Positions 1 to 9,077 of a DNA stretch of 34,686 nt are shown here, in pieces. Origin of the DNA: Clostridium sp. Its GTDB lineage: Bacteria; Bacillota; Clostridia; Acetivibrionales; Acetivibrionaceae. A program made the translations under genes and the position numbers. Every line of letters starts with the position of its first letter. The stretch's first letter is position 1. The stretch lies in the NCBI GenBank assembly GCA_012523755.1, contig JAAYTO010000170.1, positions 1-34,686 of the forward strand. Reading direction: 5' to 3'. The notes beneath the pieces are model-generated. The model was not told the DNA's origin. It was given only the letters and a program-made list of their open reading frames with translations, and did no database searches.

Positions 1-60
1 AAAAAAGATCAAGAAAGATACCCTAAAAGAAGTTTGAGGTCCAGACGTTTTCTTGCCTGA
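1..60 (+). CDS. Possible 3' end of an upstream gene
   Basis: From base 1 one frame stays open for 19 codons and stops with TGA at 58-60. The residues are very basic (KKDQERYPKRSLRSRRFLA), which would suit a cytoplasmic tail. In many Firmicutes secDF lies upstream of recJ, so a SecF tail is one possibility, but nothing here proves it and the stretch is short enough to be chance. Confidence 0.3.
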   Translation, partial: KKDQERYPKRSLRSRRFLA

Positions 61-158
61 ATATTAAATGCTGAAATGGCATTTTAAAAAACTCTCTTGT
101 GAGAGTATTGGCAGGAGATGGGTTCATGCTTTTACCGTGCCTTGAGGAATTGGGTTAA

Positions 159-187
159 TTGAATTATGTTTTCGAATGCATTATAAT
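159..187 (+). promoter_or_regulatory. Sigma-A-type promoter of recJ
   Basis: TTGAAT (159-164) and a perfect TATAAT (182-187) are separated by 17 nt, an ideal vegetative promoter spacing. It lies about 57 nt before the recJ start. Upstream, bases 86-101 form a small hairpin (ACTCTC-TTGT-GAGAGT) of unknown role. I see no other gene in 61-244. Confidence 0.7.
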
Positions 188-244
188 AAAATTTATATAT
201 TTCTTGAAAGAGGCATAAACACACTACTTAAAACAGGTGATTGA

Positions 245-2719
245 ATGATATGTTACAGAAATTGGGTTATGAATGATTTTCCTGAAGAAAAAGTTCGTAG
301 GCTGGCTAGTGAGGCAGGTATTTCAAAGCTTCTTGCCAAGGTCTTTTTGTCAAGAGGTGTTGAGGATCCGGGTTATATAACCGAGTTTTTGAATCCATCT
401 ATGGATAGGCTTCATAACCCTTTTTTAATGCGAGACATGGAAAAAGCAGTGGAAAGAATAATTAAGGCTCTTGATAACAACGAAAAAATACTTATTTACG
501 GAGATTATGATGTAGACGGTATAACCAGTACTTCAGTTCTTTATGATTTTTTTAGAAGCTTAAATAGGGATGTATGCTATTATATTCCCGATAGATTTAA
601 TGAGGGATACGGCATATCCATGGCATCAGTTGAAAAGATTCAGGGTATGGATATAGACCTGATGATTACTGTCGATTGCGGGATTACTGCTTTTGAAGAG
701 ATAAAATATTTATCCGGTAAAGGTTTGGATGTTATAATAACCGACCATCACGAGTGTAAGGAGGAGCTTCCGACGGCTTACGCTGTAATAAATCCTATGC
801 GTAGTGACTGTGACTATCCCTTTAAGAAGCTTGCGGGAGTGGGTGTCGCATATAAGCTTGTTGAGGCTGTTTCTATGCGAATGGATATAGAGGGAGTGGC
901 AGAACGTTACTTTGATCTGGTTGCCCTGGGTACCGTTGCGGATGTAGTTCCTCTTTTAGGGGAGAACAGGATTATTGTAAAGCATGGTCTACCTATGATT
1001 GAAAATACAACTAATATCGGATTGCGTGCTCTTTTAAGGGCATCCGGAGCGGAGGACAGGAAGGCTACTTCTTTTATGGTAAGCTTTTGTCTTGCTCCAA
1101 GGATAAATGCAGCGGGAAGAATTGGTGATGCGGCAAGGGCTGTAGACCTATTTACCACAAAGGAGGAAACGGAAGCTGTTAAGATAGCAACAGAACTTGA
1201 TCAAGAGAACAAATTACGTCAAGAAAATGAGCTTACTATTTTAGAAGAAGTAAAAAATATTATTGAAAAAAGTATAGACTTAAAGAAGGACAAGGTAATT
1301 GTTGTGGCAGGAGAAGGGTGGCATCATGGCATTATAGGCATAGTAGCTTCAAAAATTACCGATAAATACTATAGACCCTGCATAATTATTTCTGTTGAGG
1401 ATGACATGGCCAAAGGCTCAGGAAGAAGCATAGAAGGGTTTAATCTGTTTGAGGCGTTGGAACATTGTCAGAGCCTGCTGGAAAGGCATGGAGGACATGA
1501 GCAGGCAGCGGGGTTGACATTAAAGAGAGACAAGATTGATGACTTAAGGAGAAGGATAAATGAATATGCTGATTTAGTACTTGATAAATCAGCTCTTGTT
1601 CCTAAGATTAAGGTTGATGCAAGCATGACAAAGGAGGACATAGTACTCGAGAATGTCAGAATGATTGAGCTCTTAGAGCCTTTTGGAGCAAACAACCCTC
1701 AGCCGCTGCTAAGGTGTGACAATTTAGTAATTAATGAGGTGCGTGCTGTAGGACAAAATAAGCATGCGAAAATCAGATTTAATAATGACGGTCTTATTAC
1801 CGAAGCTATAGGATTTAATATGGGTGAAATAGTAAAGGTTTATGGCGAAGCGGATGTTGTCGATGTTGTATGTACTATGGAAGCAAATTTATGGAACGGT
1901 AATGAAAGTGTTCAACTAAATATAAAAGATTTGCGACCCGGATATAAGGTGATTAAGGAAAACAAGTTTTATATGAGCCTTGATCGAAGTGTCGATTTTA
2001 GTATCTCACAGAAGGATGATATGGTTGATGAGGTATTGTCGGGAATTAGAAAAATAAGCTCGGAGATAGACATTGTAGAAGCAATAAATGAGTTTCTTTC
2101 AAAAAATGAAAGGGTAGCAATTCTGGTAAACTCTATTAACGCGTTACACAGCATCGAATATGCCATGGAAAGATACTTGTTTCCAATTAGGGACAAATAC
2201 ATGACATACTACTTATGTACAGAACCGAGGGACAGTAAACCAGTATCCATAGTCGTGAATCCTTATCCAGCGAAGGAGTATCTTTCAAACTTTGACAGGG
2301 TGATATTGTATGGTGAATGGACATCAAAACATTATTTGTATAATATTGTAAGATTAATTGATTTGAGCAGGGTTTATGTTTATAATAGAATAATAATTGC
2401 ATTTAATGATGATGATATTTTATTGAAAAGACAGGACATGGTGGCGGTATTTAAATATTTAAAATCAAACTATGACCGGGATATTATTATAGAAAATCTG
2501 TTTGCCTTTGCCAGAGGAATTGAGAGACATTTTAATATTCCAATGAATTATTTCAAGGTAAAAAGGGCTATACAGGTTTTAGAGGAAATTTCAATCCTAG
2601 CAAAAATGCCCTTTGGCAAATATGGGTTGAAAATTACAATGCTTAATACAGGAAAAGACAAAAAGAATCTTGAAGATTCTCGTCTTTTTAAAAGTATTCA
2701 GTCGTTATTGAGTAGTTGA
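245..2719 (+). CDS. recJ: Single-stranded-DNA-specific exonuclease RecJ
   Basis: This is a DHH-family 5'-to-3' single-strand exonuclease of recombination and mismatch/base-excision repair, acting in the cytoplasm. The sequence shows the phosphoesterase motifs DYDVDG (residues 87-92) and DHHE (167-170), then the DHHA1 part with GEGWHHGIIGIVASKI and GRS, and a glycine/histidine-rich GGHEQAAG stretch. An OB-fold region follows. The 824-aa length exceeds the enterobacterial form (about 577 aa) and matches the longer Firmicute form with a C-terminal RecJ_C-type extension; the last 250 residues here show no motif I recognise. The ATG at 245 is preceded by AGGTGA at 5-6 nt. apt follows 46 nt after the stop, so the two are probably cotranscribed from the promoter at 159-187. 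Confidence 0.95.
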   Translation: MICYRNWVMNDFPEEKVRRLASEAGISKLLAKVFLSRGVEDPGYITEFLNPSMDRLHNPFLMRDMEKAVERIIKALDNNEKILIYGDYDVDGITSTSVLYDFFRSLNRDVCYYIPDRFNEGYGISMASVEKIQGMDIDLMITVDCGITAFEEIKYLSGKGLDVIITDHHECKEELPTAYAVINPMRSDCDYPFKKLAGVGVAYKLVEAVSMRMDIEGVAERYFDLVALGTVADVVPLLGENRIIVKHGLPMIENTTNIGLRALLRASGAEDRKATSFMVSFCLAPRINAAGRIGDAARAVDLFTTKEETEAVKIATELDQENKLRQENELTILEEVKNIIEKSIDLKKDKVIVVAGEGWHHGIIGIVASKITDKYYRPCIIISVEDDMAKGSGRSIEGFNLFEALEHCQSLLERHGGHEQAAGLTLKRDKIDDLRRRINEYADLVLDKSALVPKIKVDASMTKEDIVLENVRMIELLEPFGANNPQPLLRCDNLVINEVRAVGQNKHAKIRFNNDGLITEAIGFNMGEIVKVYGEADVVDVVCTMEANLWNGNESVQLNIKDLRPGYKVIKENKFYMSLDRSVDFSISQKDDMVDEVLSGIRKISSEIDIVEAINEFLSKNERVAILVNSINALHSIEYAMERYLFPIRDKYMTYYLCTEPRDSKPVSIVVNPYPAKEYLSNFDRVILYGEWTSKHYLYNIVRLIDLSRVYVYNRIIIAFNDDDILLKRQDMVAVFKYLKSNYDRDIIIENLFAFARGIERHFNIPMNYFKVKRAIQVLEEISILAKMPFGKYGLKITMLNTGKDKKNLEDSRLFKSIQSLLSS

Positions 2720-2765
2720 GGGATTGATATATACAAAGCGTTTATTTTGTTATGGAGGGGTTAGT

Positions 2766-3281
2766 ATGGATTTAAAATCTAAATTAAGAGAGGTAATGAA
2801 TTTTCCAAAGGAAGGAATAAATTTTATTGACATTACGACAGTGCTTCAAGATGCACAGGCATTAAAGGAATGCATTGATGCGATGAAAGAAAAGATCGAG
2901 ACTTTTGGGGACTTTGATCTAATTGTAGGACCGGAATCAAGGGGGTTTATTTTTGGAACTCCCCTAGCATATGTTATGGGAAAAGGCTTTATACCTATTA
3001 GAAAAAAAGGCAAGCTCCCATATAAAACAATCAATGTGGAGTACCAACTTGAGTATGGGAAGGATATTCTTGAGATGCATATAGATGCTATAAAAGAGGG
3101 ACAAAAAATTGTTATTGTTGATGATCTCCTCGCAACGGGCGGAACTACGGAATCAAACATCAAACTGGTGGAACAGTTGGGGGGAGAAGTAGTGGGAATA
3201 GTCTATTTTGTTGAACTTTCCTTCCTAAACGGAAGGGACAGGTTGAAGAATTATAATGTTGAGTCCATTGTACAATATTAA
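2766..3281 (+). CDS. apt: Adenine phosphoribosyltransferase
   Basis: Apt salvages adenine with PRPP to give AMP and pyrophosphate in the cytoplasm. The 171-aa protein has the type I PRPP-binding loop VIVDDLLATGGT and the family's N-terminal pattern (MDLKSKLREVMNFPKEGINF). GPESRGF, the substrate-loop region, is also present. A longer reading frame opens at 2724, but I choose the ATG at 2766. It has GGAGGGG 5 nt upstream, and the protein then begins exactly as family members do; the 14 extra codons (MIYTKRLFCYGGVS) include the ribosome site itself. Gene order recJ-apt-relA is conserved in Firmicutes. Confidence 0.95.
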   Translation: MDLKSKLREVMNFPKEGINFIDITTVLQDAQALKECIDAMKEKIETFGDFDLIVGPESRGFIFGTPLAYVMGKGFIPIRKKGKLPYKTINVEYQLEYGKDILEMHIDAIKEGQKIVIVDDLLATGGTTESNIKLVEQLGGEVVGIVYFVELSFLNGRDRLKNYNVESIVQY

Positions 3282-3296
3282 ATTTTAGGGTTTAAA

Positions 3297-3380
3297 GGGT
3301 GTATATTAATCAAGCGAAGAAAAATGCGGAAGGAACTTGAGTTTCTGGAACATTTTTCTTTAAATTTATTTAATACACCC
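3297..3380. repeat. GGGTGYA-bounded hairpin repeat, copy A
   Basis: This 84-nt dyad starts GGGTGTATATTAA and ends TTTAATACACCC. Inside, GAAGAAAAATG (3315-3325) pairs with CATTTTTCTTT, and the tip holds ACTTGAGTTTCTGGAA. Copy C at 34452-34540 has the same ends and the same tip, with paired base changes in the stem. The repeat lies between apt and relA. It may act as a processing or termination site, but there is no clean T-run. Confidence 0.7.
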
Positions 3381-3415
3381 GTATTTAAATCGGGATTGAC
3401 TTGGGGGAATACTTA

Positions 3416-5593
3416 ATGGATGATGGCTATAAACGGCTTATAAGAAAAATAAGAAAATACAACCCAGACTGCGATTTTGATCTTATTGAAAAGGCTCACA
3501 ATATATCACTGGAGGCTCATCAGGGCCAGCAGAGAGTTTCCGGAGATCCTTTCATTGTGCATCCTATGGAAGTTGCCAATATATTGGCTGATTTTGAGCT
3601 TGATTGTACTGCTATTGTTGCAGGTATACTTCATGATACTATTGAAGATACCACTTGTACCTATAAGGAGATTAAGGAGAAGTTTGGGGAAGAAGTAGCC
3701 AGTTTGGTGGATGGTGTAACCAAACTGGGTAAGATTCCTTATACGTCAAAGGAAGAGTTACAGGCCGAGAATTTAAGGAAAATGTTTCTTGCAATGGCAA
3801 AAGATATTAGAGTCATGCTTATAAAGCTGGCTGACCGTTTGCACAATATGAGAACCCTCAAGTATATGTCTCCCGAAAAACAAATCGAAAAAGCCAAGGA
3901 AACCTTGGAGATATATGCACCTCTTGCCCATAGGCTTGGTATATCCAAGATTAAGTGGGAGCTTGAGGATCTATGCTTTAGATATTTAGACTCAAAGGGC
4001 TATTACGAATTGGTAAACAAAATAGCCCAGAAAAGAAGAGAAAGAGAAGCATTTATAGCAAAAATAATCGAAACTCTCCAAGAGAAAACTATTGAGATTG
4101 GAATAGAAGCACGTATTGAGGGCAGACCCAAGCATTTTTATAGTATTTACAGAAAGATGATTCAGCAAAACAAAACCTTAGATCAAATCTTTGATCTATT
4201 TGCCCTAAGGGTAATTGTAAATTCGGTAAAGGACTGTTATGCTGTGCTGGGGCTTGTTCATGAGATATATAAACCTATGCCCGGTAGATTTAAGGATTAT
4301 ATAGCCATGCCAAAGCCTAACATGTATCAGTCCCTTCATACCACTTTAATTGGGCATGAAGGTATTCCCTTTGAGGTGCAGATAAGGACATGGGAAATGC
4401 ATAGAGTAGCTGAAGTGGGAATTGCAGCTCACTGGCGGTATAAGGAGGGCAAAGCAGCTGATGAAGGATCGGACAACAAGCTTTCATGGTTGAGGCAGCT
4501 TTTAGAGTGGCAGAAGGAAATGCGGGATGCTAGTGAGTTTATGGAGACCTTGAAAATAGACCTTTTTACCGATGAGGTTTTTGTCTTTACTCCTAAAGGG
4601 GATGTTATCAGTCTTCCTGCCGGTTCAACACCGATAGATTTTGCCTATTACATTCATAGTGCTATTGGAAACAAGATGTCCGGTGCAAAGGTGAATAATA
4701 AGCTTGTTCCCATCGAGTATGTTTTAAAGAACGGAGATATTGTAGAAATATTAACCTCATCCAATGTACATGGACCAAGCCGTGATTGGTTGAAAATCGT
4801 TAAGAGCTCTCAGGCCAAGAATAAAATTAATCAATGGTTTAAAAAAGAAAAAAGGGAAGAAAATATTATAAGGGGTAAAGAGATGATTGAAAGGGAGTTG
4901 AAAAAGCAGGCTTTTACCTACAATCAACTCTTTAAGCCTGAATGGGTTGAAATAATAATAAAAAAGTATACCTTTAGTTCTTTGGATGATATTTATGCTG
5001 CAATAGGTTATGGTGCAATGACTGCTAACAGAGTCATCTCCCGGCTGAAAGAGGAGTACAGAAAAAGCATTAAGCTGGATGAATTTACTGAACATATGGC
5101 TGAGGCGATTGAACAAAAAAAGAAAACTGTTACGAAAAACCTTCCTGAAAACGGTGTTATAGTGAAAGGAATTAAAAACTGTCTTGTAAGAATTTCCAGA
5201 TGTTGTAATCCTGTTCCCGGTGATGATATTATTGGTTATATCACAAGAGGAAGAGGCGTGTCGATACACCGCAAGGACTGCATAAATATAACAAATAATA
5301 TTGATGGTGATAATCGGCTTATTGAGGTCAGTTGGTATACTTCAAACAATGTGGCATATAAGGCTGATATTACAGTAATGGCCAATGACAGGACTGCACT
5401 TTTGATGGATATAACCAATGTTATTGGTGAAGCCAAGATTCCGCTTAAGGCAATGAATGCCAGGACTACCAAGGATCAGATTGCAATTATGAACTTAACT
5501 CTGGAGATAACAAATACTGAACAGCTTGAGAAAATAATAAAAAAAATCAGAAGGGTTAATGGGGTGTTTGAGGTTACCAGAAACAGGCAATAA
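3416..5593 (+). CDS. relA: Bifunctional (p)ppGpp synthetase/hydrolase RelA/SpoT (Rel)
   Basis: This long Rel enzyme makes and degrades the stringent alarmone (p)ppGpp from ATP and GTP/GDP. Domains in order: HD hydrolase with HPMEVA and HDTIED (His73-Asp74), synthetase with GRPKHFYSIYRKM, DLFALRV, the nucleotide-pocket stretch DYIAMPKPNMYQSLHT and EVQIRTWEMH, TGS (VFTPKGDVISLPAGSTPIDF), a helical region, a Cys/His-containing segment (RISRCCNPVPGDDIIGYITRG) and a C-terminal ACT domain. The intact HD and synthetase motifs argue for both activities, as is usual for Firmicute Rel. Length is 725 aa from ATG 3416, which has GGGGGA 7 nt upstream; an in-frame TTG at 3401 overlaps that ribosome site and is less likely. 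dtd follows closely, as in other Firmicutes. Confidence 0.95.
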   Translation: MDDGYKRLIRKIRKYNPDCDFDLIEKAHNISLEAHQGQQRVSGDPFIVHPMEVANILADFELDCTAIVAGILHDTIEDTTCTYKEIKEKFGEEVASLVDGVTKLGKIPYTSKEELQAENLRKMFLAMAKDIRVMLIKLADRLHNMRTLKYMSPEKQIEKAKETLEIYAPLAHRLGISKIKWELEDLCFRYLDSKGYYELVNKIAQKRREREAFIAKIIETLQEKTIEIGIEARIEGRPKHFYSIYRKMIQQNKTLDQIFDLFALRVIVNSVKDCYAVLGLVHEIYKPMPGRFKDYIAMPKPNMYQSLHTTLIGHEGIPFEVQIRTWEMHRVAEVGIAAHWRYKEGKAADEGSDNKLSWLRQLLEWQKEMRDASEFMETLKIDLFTDEVFVFTPKGDVISLPAGSTPIDFAYYIHSAIGNKMSGAKVNNKLVPIEYVLKNGDIVEILTSSNVHGPSRDWLKIVKSSQAKNKINQWFKKEKREENIIRGKEMIERELKKQAFTYNQLFKPEWVEIIIKKYTFSSLDDIYAAIGYGAMTANRVISRLKEEYRKSIKLDEFTEHMAEAIEQKKKTVTKNLPENGVIVKGIKNCLVRISRCCNPVPGDDIIGYITRGRGVSIHRKDCINITNNIDGDNRLIEVSWYTSNNVAYKADITVMANDRTALLMDITNVIGEAKIPLKAMNARTTKDQIAIMNLTLEITNTEQLEKIIKKIRRVNGVFEVTRNRQ

Positions 5594-5625
5594 TGAGGAT
5601 TTAAATATATAAAGGGGATATTGTA

Positions 5626-6075
5626 ATGAGAGCAGTTGTTCAGAGGGTGAAATCTTCTAAGGTTACAGTTGAAGGTGAAACTGTAGGGGCAATCGAAAAA
5701 GGTTTAATGGTTCTTTTAGGTGTGGGTGCAGATGACACTGAAAGGGATGTAGAATACCTTGCAGACAAGATTGTCAACCTAAGGATTTTTGAGGATGAAA
5801 ACGGAAAAATGAACATTTCATTAAAGGATGTGGGTGGTGACCTTCTTGTGGTATCGCAGTTTACGCTGTATGGGGACTGCAGGAAGGGAAAAAGACCTAG
5901 CTTTGACAAGGCTGCCGGGGCTAAGAAGGCAGAAGAGCTTTATGAAAGGTTTGTAAAGGCTTGCAGAGATTATGGTTTGAAAGTTGAGAGCGGCAAATTT
6001 CAGGCTGAAATGATGGTTGAAATCTATAATAACGGACCGGTTACAATCCTTTTAGACAGCAGTAAGGAATTTTAA
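5626..6075 (+). CDS. dtd: D-aminoacyl-tRNA deacylase
   Basis: DTD hydrolyses D-amino acids mischarged on tRNA, in the cytoplasm. The 149-aa length is standard. The two signature motifs are present: SQFTLYGD, with the catalytic-loop SQ and Thr, and the C-terminal NNGPVT that contributes the cross-subunit Gly-Pro. The N-terminus [17 protein letters not shown] is typical. The ATG has AAAGGGGAT upstream. The 32-nt gap after relA without a terminator indicates one transcript; relA-dtd is a conserved pair in Firmicutes. Confidence 0.95.
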   Translation: MRAVVQRVKSSKVTVEGETVGAIEKGLMVLLGVGADDTERDVEYLADKIVNLRIFEDENGKMNISLKDVGGDLLVVSQFTLYGDCRKGKRPSFDKAAGAKKAEELYERFVKACRDYGLKVESGKFQAEMMVEIYNNGPVTILLDSSKEF

Positions 6076-6151
6076 GTTTTGAACAGGGTAATGGGGGTTA
6101 TTTAGGACGAAATTTATAAATACTATAACTATTGAATAGGTGGAGGATACT

Positions 6152-6754
6152 ATGATATTGGAATGTATACCCTATGGACTTTTCGGTTCAAACTGTTATA
6201 TTGTCGGAGACAAGGGAGAGGGAGTGGTTATTGACCCTGGCTGTGATCCGGATGAAATAATCAGGGTGGCTCGGAAGAACGATCTTTCTATAAAATATAT
6301 TATAATAACCCATGGACATATTGATCATATGATTTCTGTGGAAGAAGTGCGTGAAAAGACAGGGGCAAAGGTTCTTATACATGAGGGGGATGCGGATAAA
6401 CTGACAGACTCTTCCTTAAACGATGCCCTTGGCATGGGGATGGGCATTACATGCAAAAAAGCTGATAGGTTATTGCATGACGGAGACAGGCTGAGGGTCG
6501 GAGAAATCGATTTTGAAATAATACATACCCCCGGGCACTCCGCAGGAGGTATTTGTATAAAAGCAAAAGACTGGGTTTTCACTGGAGACACCCTTTTTAA
6601 TATGGGTATCGGAAGAACCGATTTTGCTGACGGGGATATGGAAACACTTCTGGGCTCAATTAAAACAAAGCTATTGGTACTTGACGACAGCACCGTTGTA
6701 TATCCCGGGCATGGTGAACCTACCACGATAGGAGCTGAAAAGAGAAGGTTTTAA
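6152..6754 (+). CDS. MBL-fold metallo-hydrolase (glyoxalase II-like)
   Basis: This is a metallo-beta-lactamase-fold hydrolase of the hydroxyacylglutathione-hydrolase-like group; the substrate cannot be read from the sequence. The metal-binding motif THGHIDHM is intact (His54, His56, Asp58, His59). It is followed by HTPGHSAGG, TGDTLFNMGIGRTDF and the late histidine in YPGHGEPT. The 200-aa length is typical of the short form. I start at ATG 6152, with GGTGGAGG just upstream; an in-frame GTG at 6140 is part of that ribosome site. It sits between dtd and hemZ, a common clostridial order, with hemZ 39 nt downstream. Confidence 0.9.
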   Translation: MILECIPYGLFGSNCYIVGDKGEGVVIDPGCDPDEIIRVARKNDLSIKYIIITHGHIDHMISVEEVREKTGAKVLIHEGDADKLTDSSLNDALGMGMGITCKKADRLLHDGDRLRVGEIDFEIIHTPGHSAGGICIKAKDWVFTGDTLFNMGIGRTDFADGDMETLLGSIKTKLLVLDDSTVVYPGHGEPTTIGAEKRRF

Positions 6755-6793
6755 TCACGAGGTGGCAAGCTGTATAAGACTGGTGGGAGTACA

Positions 6794-8287
6794 ATGAAAA
6801 TTTACATAAGACTTGAGGGTCACGATTTTAAATACGAGATAGAGGACGTAATAAGGCTTTTCTTTGGGAATGGAGATATAAATATAGAATACCGGGATTT
6901 AGGAGAGGATAATTCGGGTTTTATTCTATATTCCGGTCTGGAAAGGCTGATAACGGCTGATGAAAAGCACTGTATAAAAACTATGCTTGAAGTAAATGGC
7001 GACATAAAATTTATTGAGAATGAAATTATAGCGATATCCTCCGAGGAGGATGAGCATGAGGTAAAAAAGATAAAAAAGAGGGAAATCAAAAGGCAGGTTT
7101 ACAGGGCTTTGTCGCGGTACACGGCAAAAAAGATGCCCTGGGGAGTGTTGACGGGAATAAGGCCTGCCAAAATAGTGCATGAATTAATGAACAGAGGTCT
7201 TGACCGGGAGCAAATCTATTCAAGGCTGACGGATTATTATTATGTATCCGGGAAAAAGGCAGAACTCTTATATAACATTGCTCAAAAGGAGAAGCCCGTG
7301 CTGGATAGTGCAGGATACGATAAGATAAGCATTTATATTGGAATACCTTTTTGCCCCACAAGATGTTTGTACTGTTCTTTTACATCAAATCCCGTAAAGA
7401 AATATGCCCCTTTCGTAAAAGACTATATTGGGGCCCTAAAAAAGGAAATATCTGGTGTTGGTGAGATTCTCGATTCGAAGGGGTTTACGGTTCAGAGTAT
7501 TTATATAGGAGGAGGTACGCCTACCTCTATTGATGCTTCTTATCTTGAAGAACTCCTTATCCATATTGAGAAGGTTTTTAATATGACGGAAACAAAAGAG
7601 TATACATTGGAGGCCGGCCGTCCGGACTCAATCGATGGAAAAAAGCTGGAGGTAATTAAAAAGAGTAAAGTAAACAGGATAAGTATAAATCCGCAGTCCA
7701 TGAACGATGAGGTTTTAAGAGACATCGGCAGACTTCATACGGCAAAAGATATTGTTGATGCCTTTAACCTCGCGAGAAATATGGGATTTGACAATATTAA
7801 CATGGATGTTATTGCAGGACTTCCGGGAGAAAGACTTGAGGATTTTAAGTATACATTGAAAAGAATTGCTGAACTCGATCCTGAAAGCATTACAGTTCAT
7901 ACAATGGCAATCAAGCGGGCATCAAGGCTTAACGAAGATAAGGACAGCTATAGATTGATATCCGGAAATGAGGTTGCTAAGATGGTGGATGCTGCTTATG
8001 ATTTTATAACAAAGAATGGTCTTGAGCCCTATTATATATACCGGCAGAAGAATATGCTGGGAAACCTTGAAAACATAGGCTACAGCAGACCGGGGTATGA
8101 GTGTATGTATAATATTCAAATCATGGAGGAAAAACAGACGATAATAGCTTTAGGGGCAGGAGCCGTAACCAAGGTTGTTTTCCCTGAAAATGATAGAATA
8201 GAGAGGACTTTTAATGTAAAGAGCGTTGAGGAGTATGTTGACCGAATTGAAGAAATGATTGGTAGAAAACGCAGTTTGATTGACTAG
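6794..8287 (+). CDS. hemZ: HemZ, coproporphyrinogen-oxidase-like radical SAM protein
   Basis: This is a radical SAM enzyme of the HemN/HemZ family. Members are annotated as oxygen-independent coproporphyrinogen III dehydrogenase, though the exact reaction of HemZ in clostridia is uncertain. The [4Fe-4S]-SAM cluster motif is CxxxCxxC in PFCPTRCLYCSF (Cys187, Cys191, Cys194). It is followed by GGGTPTS and EAGRPDS, where HemZ has Arg at the position where many HemN-like proteins differ, then SINPQSMNDEVL and DVIAGLPGE. The first 150 residues are the HemZ-specific extension, and 497 aa matches B. subtilis HemZ. The ATG has GGTGGGAG 5 nt upstream. No terminator is evident after the stop; the next gene has its own promoter. 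Confidence 0.9.
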   Translation: MKIYIRLEGHDFKYEIEDVIRLFFGNGDINIEYRDLGEDNSGFILYSGLERLITADEKHCIKTMLEVNGDIKFIENEIIAISSEEDEHEVKKIKKREIKRQVYRALSRYTAKKMPWGVLTGIRPAKIVHELMNRGLDREQIYSRLTDYYYVSGKKAELLYNIAQKEKPVLDSAGYDKISIYIGIPFCPTRCLYCSFTSNPVKKYAPFVKDYIGALKKEISGVGEILDSKGFTVQSIYIGGGTPTSIDASYLEELLIHIEKVFNMTETKEYTLEAGRPDSIDGKKLEVIKKSKVNRISINPQSMNDEVLRDIGRLHTAKDIVDAFNLARNMGFDNINMDVIAGLPGERLEDFKYTLKRIAELDPESITVHTMAIKRASRLNEDKDSYRLISGNEVAKMVDAAYDFITKNGLEPYYIYRQKNMLGNLENIGYSRPGYECMYNIQIMEEKQTIIALGAGAVTKVVFPENDRIERTFNVKSVEEYVDRIEEMIGRKRSLID

Positions 8288-8313
8288 TACCAAATTATGG
8301 AACACATTTACTA

Positions 8314-8342
8314 TTGCAAATGTATCAATAAAAAAGTATTAT
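8314..8342 (+). promoter_or_regulatory. Sigma-A-type promoter of the TM2 gene
   Basis: TTGCAA (8314-8319) and TATTAT (8337-8342) are separated by exactly 17 nt. They lie about 37 nt ahead of the start codon at 8379. The small hemZ-TM2 gap therefore appears to carry an independent start of transcription. Confidence 0.55.
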
Positions 8343-8378
8343 TATATTAAGCATACTAAATACAAGGAGGGCCAATTA

Positions 8379-8768
8379 ATGTATTGTAGAAATTGTGGTA
8401 ATCAGATGGAAGGTCAGGCTGCAATATGTGTAAAATGTGGTGCAGCAAGGAACAATGGCGATAATTTCTGTCACAACTGCGGTCAGGCAACTAGTGCAGG
8501 TGCTCAAGTTTGTGTCAATTGTGGTGTTAAACTTGCAGGAGGAGACGAACAAAAGTCTAAGCTGGCAGCTGGTCTACTGGGTATCTTTCTTGGCGGATTA
8601 GGTATACACAGATTTTACTTGGGTTATACAACTATGGGTATAATTCAAATTGTAGTCAGCTTGATAACCTGTGGTGCCGGTTCAATATGGGGCTTTATTG
8701 AGGGTATTTTAATACTTTGTGGAAGCACTATAACAAAAGATGCTAAAGGTAACCCTTTGAAGGATTAA
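8379..8768 (+). CDS. Double zinc-ribbon / TM2-domain membrane protein
   Basis: This is a 129-aa membrane protein of unknown function. The N-terminal half carries four CxxC knuckles (CRNCG, CVKCG, CHNCG, CVNCG), which would form two zinc ribbons. The C-terminal half is a TM2 domain: AGLLGIFLGGLGIHRFYLG is the first helix plus the polar GxHRFYLG turn, then a second hydrophobic helix. The ATG at 8379 has a strong AAGGAGG 8 nt upstream. The reading frame is open further 5' to 8280, but that overlaps hemZ and lacks a ribosome site. TM2 proteins with zinc ribbons are widespread and uncharacterised. A hairpin terminator follows the gene. Confidence 0.85.
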   Translation: MYCRNCGNQMEGQAAICVKCGAARNNGDNFCHNCGQATSAGAQVCVNCGVKLAGGDEQKSKLAAGLLGIFLGGLGIHRFYLGYTTMGIIQIVVSLITCGAGSIWGFIEGILILCGSTITKDAKGNPLKD

Positions 8769-8807
8769 TAATTAAATATTTCTGTATCTTAACAATAGTA
8801 TGAATTT

Positions 8808-8847
8808 AAAATGTCTGGATATTTGAATCTGGACATTTTGCATTTTT
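8808..8847 (+). terminator. Terminator-like hairpin after the TM2 gene
   Basis: AAAATGTC (8808-8815) pairs perfectly with GACATTTT (8832-8839), and CATTTTT follows. The stem is AT-rich and the loop is 16 nt, so it is a moderate terminator. It separates the TM2 gene from the Tad locus. Confidence 0.55.
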
Positions 8848-8961
8848 AAATAAATTTTGATGAATGAAAAGTAATTGAAATGTTTATTTTGCTTAGGTTT
8901 TAAAGGCTCTAAGAATGGTGTTTGTGAATATTTTATGTAAATTATAATGGAAAATGTAGCA

Positions 8962-8990
8962 TTGTGTATAATTTTGTAGTATAATATATT
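8962..8990 (+). promoter_or_regulatory. Candidate promoter of the Tad locus
   Basis: TTGTGT (8962-8967), 17 nt, TATATT (8985-8990). A TATAAT at 8980 overlaps but has no -35 match at proper spacing. It lies in the 309-nt gap before the CpaE-like gene. The rest of that gap (8769-9077) holds only the terminator at 8808 and the leader hairpin at 9005. Confidence 0.4.
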
Positions 8991-9004
8991 TATCTGAAAT
9001 ATGG

Positions 9005-9028
9005 TTACAGAAGTTTTAGTTTCTGTAA
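9005..9028 (+). other. Inverted repeat in the Tad leader
   Basis: TTACAGAA (9005-9012) and TTCTGTAA (9021-9028) are a perfect 8-bp dyad with an 8-nt loop, followed within 10 nt by a T-rich tract at 9037-9050. It sits between the candidate promoter and the first Tad gene. It could be a weak attenuator or an operator; the sequence alone does not decide. Confidence 0.45.
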
Positions 9029-9077
9029 TAAGGTATTATTTTTTTGTTTTGGCAGTACCAAAGTAGGAGGGAAGTTT

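Noticed and set aside
4757-5269. 170-codon minus-strand ORF opposite relA
   Set aside because: It is the complement of a well-conserved gene, with low-complexity hydrophobic content and no ribosome site.
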